Of a DNA stretch of 15,059 nucleotides, positions 6,411 to 12,529 are shown piece by piece. The stretch is from Streptosporangiaceae bacterium (GTDB taxonomy: Bacteria > Actinomycetota > Actinomycetes > Streptosporangiales > Streptosporangiaceae): positions 1 through 15,059 of the forward strand of contig JASIBM010000060.1 of NCBI GenBank assembly GCA_030045175.1. The letters run 5' to 3'. The first letter of the stretch is position 1. Each line of letters begins with the position of its first letter. The position numbers and the translations under genes were made by a program. Below the pieces are notes generated by a model that searched no databases, was not told the origin of the DNA, and worked only from the letters and a program-made list of their open reading frames with translations.

Positions 6411-6695
6411 ATGACTCGCGAGCCAAAGCGGAAGATCTCGGTGACCTTGGACGCGGACCTGGTGGCCGAGCTGGAGGCTGACGGCGGCGCGAACCTCTCC
6501 GCGCGCGTTAACTCCGCTCTCCGGGCGGACCTGGAGCAACAGCGCAGATGGCGGGCACTCGGTGAGCTACTTGACGCGCTGGCCGAGGAGCGTGGTCCGC
6601 TCGACACGACAGAAGACGCCGCGGAGATCACCCGGTTCATGCGGCTACTCGGCGGTACCCCCGGCGACTCAGCCGACCCGCTGCGAGCGAGCTGA
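6411..6695 (+). CDS. vapB: Ribbon-helix-helix antitoxin, VapB-like
   Basis: A 94-residue protein. Residues 8-14 (KISVTLD) form the ribbon strand, followed by two helices (DLVAELEA and NLSARVNSALRADLEQQ), the typical MetJ/Arc-like DNA-binding dimer unit. The polar, Asp/Glu-rich C-terminus (about 55-94) would be the toxin-neutralising part. The next gene encodes a PIN-domain protein after 12 bases, the standard antitoxin-toxin order and spacing. The ATG at 6411 was chosen over an earlier in-frame start at 6324 because the ribbon-helix-helix fold begins right after it and a TACGAT box lies 6 bases before it. The exact antitoxin family could be VapB or a close relative. Confidence 0.82.
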   Translation: MTREPKRKISVTLDADLVAELEADGGANLSARVNSALRADLEQQRRWRALGELLDALAEERGPLDTTEDAAEITRFMRLLGGTPGDSADPLRAS

Positions 6696-6707
6696 GGACG
6701 CAGGCCG

Positions 6708-7148
6708 ATGATTGTCGTACTGGACGCCGAGGCGGTCAACGCCTTGCTGACTCCGCGCCACCCCGCCGAGCGAACGGTCCGAAGGGCGCTCGAAGCGGCA
6801 CGCCAGCTTCGGCGCGATGTGTCCATCGCGACCGTCACTCTGGCCGAGCTTTACCGAGGCGCTGGACGTAGCCAGGCCCTCGATGCGCTGCTGGCGAGAG
6901 AGTCCGTTGGACTGCTTCTGCGTGACACCGACCGGAGCCTCGCCCGCCTCATCGGCGCAGTTCTCACCCAAGCTAGGGCCAGCTCGGACCTGCTCGCGGA
7001 TGCCCACGCGGTCGCGGTCGCAGTCGAGGCTGGCGGCGGCGTGGTGCTGACCGCGGACCCAGACGACATACGCCGCCTCGCTGAGCCGTACCGGACCATT
7101 GCCGTTGAGGCACTCGGCGGCGCGGGGCGGACCAGGCAGCGGCGCTAG
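6708..7148 (+). CDS. vapC: PIN-domain ribonuclease toxin, VapC-like
   Basis: A 146-residue PIN-domain protein. Acidic residues sit where VapC toxins need them: D6 in IVVLDAEAV, E47 in TVTLAELYRG, D98 in LLADAHAVAVA, and D117/D119 in VVLTADPDDIRRLA. PIN toxins coordinate Mg2+ with these residues and cut specific RNAs, often tRNAs or the 23S sarcin-ricin loop; the target here is unknown. GAGGA precedes the ATG by about 10 bases. A short basic tail (GRTRQRR) ends the protein. It converges with the FAH gene, leaving only 22 bases. All expected catalytic positions are present, so the toxin looks intact. Confidence 0.87.
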   Translation: MIVVLDAEAVNALLTPRHPAERTVRRALEAARQLRRDVSIATVTLAELYRGAGRSQALDALLARESVGLLLRDTDRSLARLIGAVLTQARASSDLLADAHAVAVAVEAGGGVVLTADPDDIRRLAEPYRTIAVEALGGAGRTRQRR

Positions 7149-7170
7149 CCGACAGGAACGCGACGCCGAC

Positions 7171-8031
7171 TCAGTCGCCGTCGGTGACCGGGTTGGCCAG
7201 CGTGCCGATGCCATCGATCGTCACGGACACCTCGTCGCCGTCTTGCATCGGCCCGACACCGGCGGGCGTCCCGGTCAGCAGCACGTCGCCGGGCAGCAGC
7301 GTCATCACCGCGCTCGCGTACTCGACCAGCGCGGCCACGCCGTGCAGCAGCAAGGACGTGCTCGCGGACTGCTTGACCTCGCCGTTCAGCCGCGTGGCCA
7401 AGGCCAGGTCGGCGGGGTCGACGTCGGTTTCGATCCACGGCCCGAGGGGGCAGAACGTGTCGAACCCCTTCGCCCTGGTCCACTGGCCGTCCCTGGCCTG
7501 AAGGTCACGCGCGGTGACGTCGTTGGCGCAGGTGTAGCCGAAGATCACTTCGGCCACCCGGTCGGCTGGCACCTCCCGGCACAACCGCCCGATCACCACG
7601 GCGAGCTCACCCTCGAAGTCGATCCGCCCGCTCAGCCGGGCCGGGCGCACGATCGGATCGCCAGGACCGCACACGGCCGTCGACGGCTTCAGGAACATGA
7701 TCGGCTCGGCGGGCGGCTCGCCGCCCATTTCCCGCGCATGATCGGCGTAGTTCTTGCCGACGCACACCACCTTGCTCGGCAGCATAGGCGCCAGCAGGCG
7801 CACATCTGCGAGTGCGAAGCTGGTTCCCGTCAGGGATATGTCATCTTTTTTCCCACCGAACGGGTGTCCGGAGAGCTGTGCCACCACAAGCGGGCCGTCG
7901 TCCGGACCGGGCCGGAGCTCGGGGACTCCGCTGGATCCGTTGGCGGCACCACCGGCTTCGGTTGACCCGTCAGCCCGCAGGACTATCCCGTAGCTGACCT
8001 CGCCATGATGGGAGAACCTCGCGATCCGCAT
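7171..8031 (-). CDS. Fumarylacetoacetate hydrolase-family protein
   Basis: A 286-residue enzyme of the FAH superfamily. The catalytic C-terminal domain starts near residue 85 with SKVVCVGKNYADHAREMG. The metal ligands are E140 and E142 (DFEGELAVVIG) and D171 (CANDVTARDLQ), with K188 in RAKGFDTFCP and GTPAGVG at 254-260 as further family landmarks. Members include acylpyruvases, oxaloacetate decarboxylases and homoprotocatechuate-pathway isomerase/decarboxylases; the substrate cannot be fixed from sequence. The N-terminal domain carries a Gly/Ser/Pro-rich insertion around residues 24-47. In mycobacteria and streptomycetes a close relative sits next to gltX near leuB. TACGCT lies 6 bases before the ATG, suggesting a leaderless mRNA; no Shine-Dalgarno is seen. 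Confidence 0.88.
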   Translation of the reverse strand: MRIARFSHHGEVSYGIVLRADGSTEAGGAANGSSGVPELRPGPDDGPLVVAQLSGHPFGGKKDDISLTGTSFALADVRLLAPMLPSKVVCVGKNYADHAREMGGEPPAEPIMFLKPSTAVCGPGDPIVRPARLSGRIDFEGELAVVIGRLCREVPADRVAEVIFGYTCANDVTARDLQARDGQWTRAKGFDTFCPLGPWIETDVDPADLALATRLNGEVKQSASTSLLLHGVAALVEYASAVMTLLPGDVLLTGTPAGVGPMQDGDEVSVTIDGIGTLANPVTDGD

Positions 8032-8037
8032 TACCGA

Positions 8038-8043
8038 AGCGTA
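8038..8043 (-). promoter_or_regulatory. Putative -10 box of the FAH-family gene
   Basis: On the minus strand TACGCT fits TAnnnT and ends 6 bases before the ATG at 8031. No clear -35 is present at 17-18 bases. It falls in the 46-base gap after the DUF2630 gene, so the FAH gene may be both read through and separately transcribed. Confidence 0.4.
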
Positions 8044-8077
8044 TCGACCCCCGCTGCCTCACCCGTCGTCGCGACGG

Positions 8078-8323
8078 TTATTGCAGGTACCCCTCTACCT
8101 CGGACGAGGGCCTCGGCTCGGCCAGGCTGGGGTCGCCGCCGAACTCGCGCCTCGCCCGGCGCTGCCGTAGCAGGTCCCAGCACTGATCGAGGGCTTCCTC
8201 AGCCGACCTCAGGGCCGCCTGCTCCTCGTCAGAGTCAAGCTGGCCATCCGCCAGCCTGGCCCGCAGGGCGTGCTCGGTCTGGATGAGGTCGGCGATGCGC
8301 CCGAGAATCTCCTTGTCCTCCAT
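8078..8323 (-). CDS. DUF2630 family protein
   Basis: An 81-residue small acidic helical protein. It begins MEDKEILGRIADLIQTEHAL, and ends with the family's conserved block DQCWDLLRQRRARREFG and a terminal SEVEGYLQ. Two helices with heptad-like Leu spacing suggest a coiled-coil hairpin. DUF2630 is widespread in actinobacteria and has no assigned function to my knowledge. The start at 8323 was chosen over an in-frame start at 8368 because the conserved N-terminus begins there. Upstream are both an AGGGG stretch and a TATGGT box 6 bases before the ATG; the two overlap the same region, so leadered or leaderless expression remain open. Confidence 0.88.
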   Translation of the reverse strand: MEDKEILGRIADLIQTEHALRARLADGQLDSDEEQAALRSAEEALDQCWDLLRQRRARREFGGDPSLAEPRPSSEVEGYLQ

Positions 8324-8329
8324 GCCCCT

Positions 8330-8335
8330 ACCATA
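8330..8335 (-). promoter_or_regulatory. Putative -10 box of the DUF2630 gene
   Basis: TATGGT on the minus strand ends 6 bases before the ATG at 8323. The interval AGGGGC could instead serve as a weak ribosome binding site of a longer transcript. Confidence 0.35.
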
Positions 8336-8390
8336 CGACCGGTCCAGCCACGCGCCTGGCTGACTCACTCAGGGCGTGTCCCGCGGGCGC

Positions 8391-8410
8391 GCGCCTAGCC
8401 GGGCTAGCGC
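8391..8410 (-). terminator. Hairpin downstream of the first lipoprotein gene
   Basis: Read on the minus strand, GCGCTAGC and GCTA-G-GCGC form an 8-base-pair stem with one bulged G and a 3-base loop (CCG), 13 bases after the stop codon of the lipoprotein gene. There is no U-tract, which is common for actinobacterial terminator hairpins. Confidence 0.4.
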
Positions 8411-8423
8411 GGCCAGCCGGTCC

Positions 8424-9116
8424 TCACGGCAGCGAGGTGACCTGGCTGGCAGGCGGGGCCGTTATCGGCGGAACGCTGTTCCACTGACTGAACGTGAGCG
8501 TTCCTGTGCCAGGCTTGGTGACCTCCAGCGGGTAATGAGTGCCGTTCTCTGCGATGTAGAGATAGGACCCGTGACCGTCGGAGACCTTGTAGGCGGGCTG
8601 GCCATCGATCGACGTCACCGTCACTCCGGACCCGACCTCGTCTTGTGCCTTCAGCATCGAGTTGGTCAGGCCGTTGAGGCTGAAGTCGCCGAATTGCGAC
8701 GCTGGGACCTCGATGTACTTGCCGCACACCGCCGAGCAGGCGCTGGCCGGCAGGCCGTCCTCCTTGGCGAGCGAACCGAAGAACGACTTGTCGATCAGGA
8801 TGTAGCCCTTGCCGCCCGTGATGATGAGCTTGAAGGTGGCGGTGAAGCCGCTGAGCGACCCGCTCAACGTCCCGTTCGCCGACGAGGGCTTGATGAAGCC
8901 CACGTCCAGGTGGATGCCCTTGCCGCTCTCGACCACGCCGCCGGAGACCCGCAGGCTATGCGCCGCCTTCAGCGCCGCGAAGGCGTCATTGACCAGGGTC
9001 TGGGCCGACGGCACGCCCGAGCCAGGCTGACCGCTCGAAGCGCTGCTGCCGCCGCACGCGGCCAGGCATATCACGGCCCCGGCCGTTGCGATCGTCGCCA
9101 GTATCTTCTTGCGCAT
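8424..9116 (-). CDS. Lipoprotein, LppX/LprAFG-like (copy A)
   Basis: A 230-residue lipoprotein. MRKKILATIATAGAVICLAAC is a lipoprotein signal peptide with lipobox LAAC and acylated C21, followed by a Gly/Ser linker. The mature part resembles the actinobacterial LppX/LprAFG fold (a beta half-barrel that binds lipids): a first helix SAQTLVNDAFAALKAAHSLR, beta strands with GGKGYILIDKSFF, and a late IDGQPAYKV, HYPLEV and SQWNSVPP. That family assignment is from pattern and order, not a search. C127 and C131 (CSAVC) form an extra Cys pair kept in the paralogue at 9220-9951. The start is set by the signal peptide and by GGGGA about 6 bases upstream. Confidence 0.82.
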   Translation of the reverse strand: MRKKILATIATAGAVICLAACGGSSASSGQPGSGVPSAQTLVNDAFAALKAAHSLRVSGGVVESGKGIHLDVGFIKPSSANGTLSGSLSGFTATFKLIITGGKGYILIDKSFFGSLAKEDGLPASACSAVCGKYIEVPASQFGDFSLNGLTNSMLKAQDEVGSGVTVTSIDGQPAYKVSDGHGSYLYIAENGTHYPLEVTKPGTGTLTFSQWNSVPPITAPPASQVTSLP

Positions 9117-9153
9117 TCGAGTCCCCAAACGCTCGCCGATCATCCCGAAGTCA

Positions 9154-9159
9154 AACATA
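9154..9159 (-). promoter_or_regulatory. Putative -10 box of lipoprotein copy A
   Basis: TATGTT on the minus strand, followed by TGA, lies 37 bases before the ATG. The same TATGTTTGA string is at almost the same place before the paralogue, so the promoter seems to have been duplicated with the gene. No -35 match is visible. Confidence 0.35.
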
Positions 9160-9219
9160 GCGTCGCAGGACGGCGGGCGCTCGCGCGGACCGCGCCGAGA
9201 TTCCTCGACGCCGAGCGCC

Positions 9220-9951
9220 TCAGCCGATCTCGTCCGGTAGCGAGATGACCCGGCTCGCCGGCGGGGCCGTTATCGGCGAGACGTTGTTCCACTGGGTGAA
9301 CGTGAGCATTCCCCTGCCGGGCTTAGCGACCTCAAGCGGGTAATGGGTGCCGTTCCTGGCGATGTAGAGATAGGTCCCGTGACCGTAGGAGACCCGGTAG
9401 GCGGGCTGGCCGTTGACCGACGTCACCGTGACGCCGGGCCTGATCTTGTACCTTTCCCTGAACATCGAGTTCGTCAGGTCCTTGAGGCCGAAGTGGCCGA
9501 AATCCGGCGCTGGAGCCGAAATGTACTTGCCGCACAGCCTCGAGCAGGCGCTGGCCGGAACACCATGCGCCTTGGCGAGCGCGCTGAAGAACGCCTTGTC
9601 GAGCAGGACATAAGCCTTGCCGCCGGCCACGATGACCCTGAGGGCGGCCTGGGTGCCCTCGAACGAACCGCTCAGCGTCCCGCTCAGCGACTCGGGCTTG
9701 ATGAAGCCGACGTCCACGTGCAGGCGCTTGCCTTCCTCGATGACGCCGCCCGCGATCCGCACGCTCCTCGCCGACTTCAGCGCCGTCAGGGCGGCATTGG
9801 CCAGGGCGCGGGCCGACGGCGCCCTCGTCGGGGCGAAGTAAGCGGCGCGCAACGACCCGGGCAAGCCGCCAGAAGCGCCGCTGACGCCGCACGCGCCCAA
9901 GCCCGTCACGGCCGCGGCCGTCGCTATCGCCGCCAGTATCGCCCTGCCCAT
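9220..9951 (-). CDS. Lipoprotein, LppX/LprAFG-like (copy B)
   Basis: A 243-residue paralogue of the lipoprotein encoded just downstream (8424-9116). The signal peptide MGRAILAAIATAAAVTGLGAC ends in lipobox LGAC with C21. Much of the mature protein is alignable without gaps to copy A: VDVGFIKP, GTLSGS, CGKYI, VTVTS, NGTHYPLEV and ITAPPAS are shared. Differences are an extra Ala/Arg/Pro-rich stretch after the lipid anchor (about residues 32-45), more basic residues overall, and a DEIG tail. The Cys pair is kept as C136 and C140 (CSRLC). GGGGGAG precedes the ATG by 5 bases. The two genes are 103 bases apart, each with its own TATGTT box. Likely a recent tandem duplication. Confidence 0.82.
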   Translation of the reverse strand: MGRAILAAIATAAAVTGLGACGVSGASGGLPGSLRAAYFAPTRAPSARALANAALTALKSARSVRIAGGVIEEGKRLHVDVGFIKPESLSGTLSGSFEGTQAALRVIVAGGKAYVLLDKAFFSALAKAHGVPASACSRLCGKYISAPAPDFGHFGLKDLTNSMFRERYKIRPGVTVTSVNGQPAYRVSYGHGTYLYIARNGTHYPLEVAKPGRGMLTFTQWNNVSPITAPPASRVISLPDEIG

Positions 9952-9992
9952 CTGGCTCCCCCGAGCACTCGATGGCCACCCCCGGAAGATCA

Positions 9993-9998
9993 AACATA
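9993..9998 (-). promoter_or_regulatory. Putative -10 box of lipoprotein copy B
   Basis: TATGTT (minus strand), again followed by TGA, lies 41 bases before the ATG at 9951. Conservation with the copy A upstream region supports a real element, although no -35 is recognisable. Confidence 0.35.
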
Positions 9999-10059
9999 GT
10001 CAACACAGCTGGGACGCCATGACCTCGCCCCGCCGTCACGCTCGCCCTGGAGCGAGCCA

Positions 10060-10090
10060 GGGCTGCTCACCATCTCACGGCGAGCAGCCC
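10060..10090 (-). terminator. Putative ilvE terminator hairpin
   Basis: GGGCTGCTC and GAGCAGCCC form a perfect 9-base-pair inverted repeat with a 13-base loop, 22 bases after the ilvE stop codon and before the lipoprotein promoter. A second, weaker inverted repeat (GCTCG/CGAGC, 10040-10057) follows. There is no U-tract. Position and stem length make this the best terminator candidate in the window. Confidence 0.55.
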
Positions 10091-10112
10091 ACGACCCCGT
10101 CTAGCCGGCCCG

Positions 10113-11234
10113 TCAGAGGATCTTGTGTATCCACCCGTGCGGATCGGGCACCCGGCCGAACTGGATTCCGAGCAACTGCTCGCGCAGCCGCATGGTCACG
10201 GGCCCAGGCTGGCCATCGCCGATCGTCCAGCCACCATGAGAGCTCCTGACCTCACCGACCGGCGTGATCGCGGCGGCCGTGCCGCAGGCGAACACCTCGG
10301 TGATCTCGCCAGATTCGCAGCCCGCCTGCCACTGGTCGAGCGAGATGGCGCCCTCGCTCGCCGGAATCCCCAGGTCGGGCGCGAGCGTGAGCAGCGAGTC
10401 CCTGGTGATGCCGGGCAGCAGCGTCCCGGTGAGGGCCGGAGTCATGAGCCTGGCGTCCTTGCCCGAACCGTAGACGAAGCACAGGTTCATCCCGCCCATC
10501 TCTTCCACCCAGCGGTGCGAGACGGCGTCGAGCCAGACCACCTGGTCGCAGCCGTGATCGAGCGCCTGCCGCTGGCCGGCGAACGACGCGGCGTAGTTGC
10601 CGCCCGTCTTCGCCTCACCCGTGCCGCCCGGGGCAGCCCTGCTGAAGCCCTCCGCCAGCCAGACCCGGACCGGGCGAACGCCGCCGCTGAAGATCCCGCT
10701 CGACGGCGAGGCGATGAGCGTGAAGAGGTAGGAGTCGGCCGGCTTGCTCACGCCAAGCGCCGGGGTGGTCGCGATCATCAAGGGTCGCAGGTACAGGCTC
10801 TGATCGGCATTCGCAGGGACCCAGTCCCTGTCCTGGGTCACCAGCAGCTCGATCGCCTGCACGAACGCCTCGTCCGGCAGTTCGGGCATCGCCATCCGCA
10901 CGGCCGACCGGCGGAACCGCGCCGCGTTGGCATAGGGGCGGAACGCCACGATCGGCCCTGATTCCTGCCGGTAGGCCTTGAGCCCCTCGAAGATCTCCTG
11001 GGCGTAATGCAGGACCGCCGCGGAAGGATCGAGAGTCAGGGGGCCATACGGCTCCAGCTTGCCGTCGTGCCAGCCGAGTTTTTCCGACCAGCGCAGCGTG
11101 ATCATGTGCTCGGTGAATACCTGGCCGAAGCCGGGCGATTTCAGTAGGTTGGCGCGAACGTCCTCGGGTAGCCGCCGCTCGGACGGGTGCATCTCGAAGG
11201 TGATCGCCGGAACTCCGCTGGCTTTGGCATTCAT
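10113..11234 (-). CDS. ilvE: Branched-chain amino-acid aminotransferase
   Basis: A 373-residue cytosolic class IV PLP aminotransferase that transfers the amino group between glutamate and the keto acids of Leu, Ile and Val, the last step of their synthesis. Landmarks are HYAQEIFEGLKAYR (76-89), RPYANAARF (99-107), YLRPLMIAT (148-156), GEAKTGGNYAAS (206-217) with PLP lysine K209, EEMGGMN (244-250) and EVFACGTAAAITPVG (313-327). Length matches the large bacterial BCAT type. I chose ATG 11234 because GGGAGGA lies 7 bases upstream and the conserved N-terminus starts there; an in-frame ATG at 11324 would add 30 unrelated residues. leuB lies upstream on the same strand, 174 bases away. Two mutually exclusive hairpins occur in the leader. 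Confidence 0.95.
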   Translation of the reverse strand: MNAKASGVPAITFEMHPSERRLPEDVRANLLKSPGFGQVFTEHMITLRWSEKLGWHDGKLEPYGPLTLDPSAAVLHYAQEIFEGLKAYRQESGPIVAFRPYANAARFRRSAVRMAMPELPDEAFVQAIELLVTQDRDWVPANADQSLYLRPLMIATTPALGVSKPADSYLFTLIASPSSGIFSGGVRPVRVWLAEGFSRAAPGGTGEAKTGGNYAASFAGQRQALDHGCDQVVWLDAVSHRWVEEMGGMNLCFVYGSGKDARLMTPALTGTLLPGITRDSLLTLAPDLGIPASEGAISLDQWQAGCESGEITEVFACGTAAAITPVGEVRSSHGGWTIGDGQPGPVTMRLREQLLGIQFGRVPDPHGWIHKIL

Positions 11235-11251
11235 CGCAGATCCTCCCTTGC

Positions 11252-11283
11252 GTGGGCCCAGCCCCGTTGCTCGCCCACAACGG
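11252..11283 (-). promoter_or_regulatory. Two mutually exclusive hairpins in the ilvE leader
   Basis: Hairpin A pairs CCGTTG with CAACGG (11283-11278 with 11269-11264; 8-base loop). Hairpin B pairs GTGGGC with GCCCAC (11278-11273 with 11257-11252; 15-base loop). They share position 11278, and A's downstream arm lies in B's loop, so forming both would need rearrangement. B ends 4 bases before the GGGAGGA ribosome site of ilvE. A translational switch is possible; no Leu/Ile/Val-rich leader peptide with its own stop codon is seen. Confidence 0.3.
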
Positions 11284-11408
11284 CTCGTCCCTGCGGACGT
11301 CGCCGCTAATACCATCTTGAGCATTGACTGGCGCGGCTCGCCACCCCCGCAGGGCGCGTTAATTTACCGGCTTACCGGCCGGCGCGCAACGCCTGCCGAT
11401 CACCCGGC

Positions 11409-12458
11409 CTAGCCGACTACCCGCTCGCTGATGTCATCGCCGACCTCAGCAGTGCTGCGGGCAGCCCACTCGCCCTGACGCTCAAGCAGGTCATCGGCGA
11501 CCGCCTGCTCGATCCGCGCCGCTTCACTCGTCAATCCAAGATGTTCGCACAGCATAGCCGCCGACAAGATCGCCGCGGTAGGGTCTGCCTCCTGCATGCC
11601 TGCTATGTCCGGGGCGCTGCCGTGCACAGGCTCGAAGGTACTCGGACCCGATCGCTCGGGGTTGATGCTGGCGCTCGCAGCCAGCCCGATACCGCCCGCT
11701 ATCACCGCGCCCAGAGCGGTAAGCACATCGCCGAACAAATTGTCTGTGACGATCACATCGAACTGCTGCGGCTGCGTGACCAGGTACATCAGCGCGGCAT
11801 CCACGTGGCAGTACTCCGCCGTGACGTCGGGATAGCCGGACGCGGTCGCCTCGAGCGTACGCCGCCACAGGTCCCCGGCGTGGCTGAGCACGTTCGTCTT
11901 GTGCACTAGCGTCAGCTTCTTGCGCGGTCGGCTAGCCGCCCGGTCGAACGCGTATTTCGTGACTCGGCCGACGCCGAAGGCCGTGTTGATATTTTCCTGC
12001 ATGGTGATCTCGTGGGGCGTACCCCTGCGCAGAGTCCCGCCGGCCTCTATGTAGGAGCCCTCGGTGCCCTCCCTGACGACCATCATGTCGAGAGCGGACG
12101 TCCGAAGCCCGGCCAGGGGCGACTCGACGCCGGGGAAAAGCCTGATCGGCCGCAGGTTCACGTACTGATCAAATTCAAACCTCAAGCGCAGCACAAGGCC
12201 GCGCTCCAAGATCCCGCTTGGCACAGCGGGATCGCCGACCGCACCGAGCAAGATGGCGTCGTGACCGGCAAGCTCGGCGAGCACCGAGTCCGGGAGGATC
12301 TCACCGGTCCGCAGGTAGCGCTGCGAACCCAGGTCATAGCTGGTGGTCTCGATCGCGTTCTCGGCCACGGTCGCCTTGAGCACCTTGACTGCCTGGGCGA
12401 TGACCTCGGGGCCGATGCCGTCACCACCGATCACCGCAATTCGCGTCACATCTGCCAT
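11409..12458 (-). CDS. leuB: 3-isopropylmalate dehydrogenase
   Basis: A 349-residue enzyme that oxidatively decarboxylates 3-isopropylmalate to 4-methyl-2-oxopentanoate with NAD+ in leucine synthesis. The full family signature is present: GDGIGPEV (12-19), substrate Arg residues R91, R103 and R129, VREGTEGSY (128-136), K187 in LVHKTNVL, D220, and D244/D248 in NLFGDVLTALGAVIAGG, plus the FEPVHGSAPDIAG (275-287) adenine-binding loop. Length is normal. The product is the substrate of IlvE, encoded next on the same strand. TAAGAT ends 6 bases before the ATG and no Shine-Dalgarno is evident, which suggests a leaderless mRNA. leuA, leuC and leuD are not in the window. Confidence 0.96.
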   Translation of the reverse strand: MADVTRIAVIGGDGIGPEVIAQAVKVLKATVAENAIETTSYDLGSQRYLRTGEILPDSVLAELAGHDAILLGAVGDPAVPSGILERGLVLRLRFEFDQYVNLRPIRLFPGVESPLAGLRTSALDMMVVREGTEGSYIEAGGTLRRGTPHEITMQENINTAFGVGRVTKYAFDRAASRPRKKLTLVHKTNVLSHAGDLWRRTLEATASGYPDVTAEYCHVDAALMYLVTQPQQFDVIVTDNLFGDVLTALGAVIAGGIGLAASASINPERSGPSTFEPVHGSAPDIAGMQEADPTAAILSAAMLCEHLGLTSEAARIEQAVADDLLERQGEWAARSTAEVGDDISERVVG

Positions 12459-12464
12459 GCGCGG

Positions 12465-12470
12465 ATCTTA
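12465..12470 (-). promoter_or_regulatory. Putative -10 box of leuB
   Basis: TAAGAT on the minus strand fits TAnnnT and ends 6 bases before the leuB ATG. The region 17-18 bases further upstream has no good -35 match. The 71-base gap to the EAL-protein stop codon has room for an independent promoter. Confidence 0.45.
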
Positions 12471-12529
12471 GCTCACGTCTTTATCCGAGCACTGCTGGGC
12501 AGCGCGAGGTCAAAACGTAAGCCTAGCGG

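Noticed and set aside
7099..7965. Long plus-strand reading frame of 288 codons
   Set aside because: It lies opposite the FAH gene, whose family motifs are unmistakable. The translation is Arg/Gly/His-rich without any recognisable fold; it is a GC-rich shadow frame.
8376..9999. Plus-strand open frames opposite the two lipoprotein genes
   Set aside because: Both paralogues produce similar antisense frames, as expected from duplicated coding DNA with high third-position GC. No independent start signals or domains are visible.
11352..11385. leuB terminator
   Set aside because: Short GCGCG/CGCGC and CCGG self-complementary segments exist, but the arms are only 4-5 bases long with no T-tract. That is too weak to annotate in such GC-rich DNA.
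11235..11408. Classical leader-peptide attenuator before ilvE
   Set aside because: No short reading frame with a stop codon and a run of Leu, Ile or Val codons is present, and no hairpin is followed by a T-tract. Only the weaker hairpin pair is reported.
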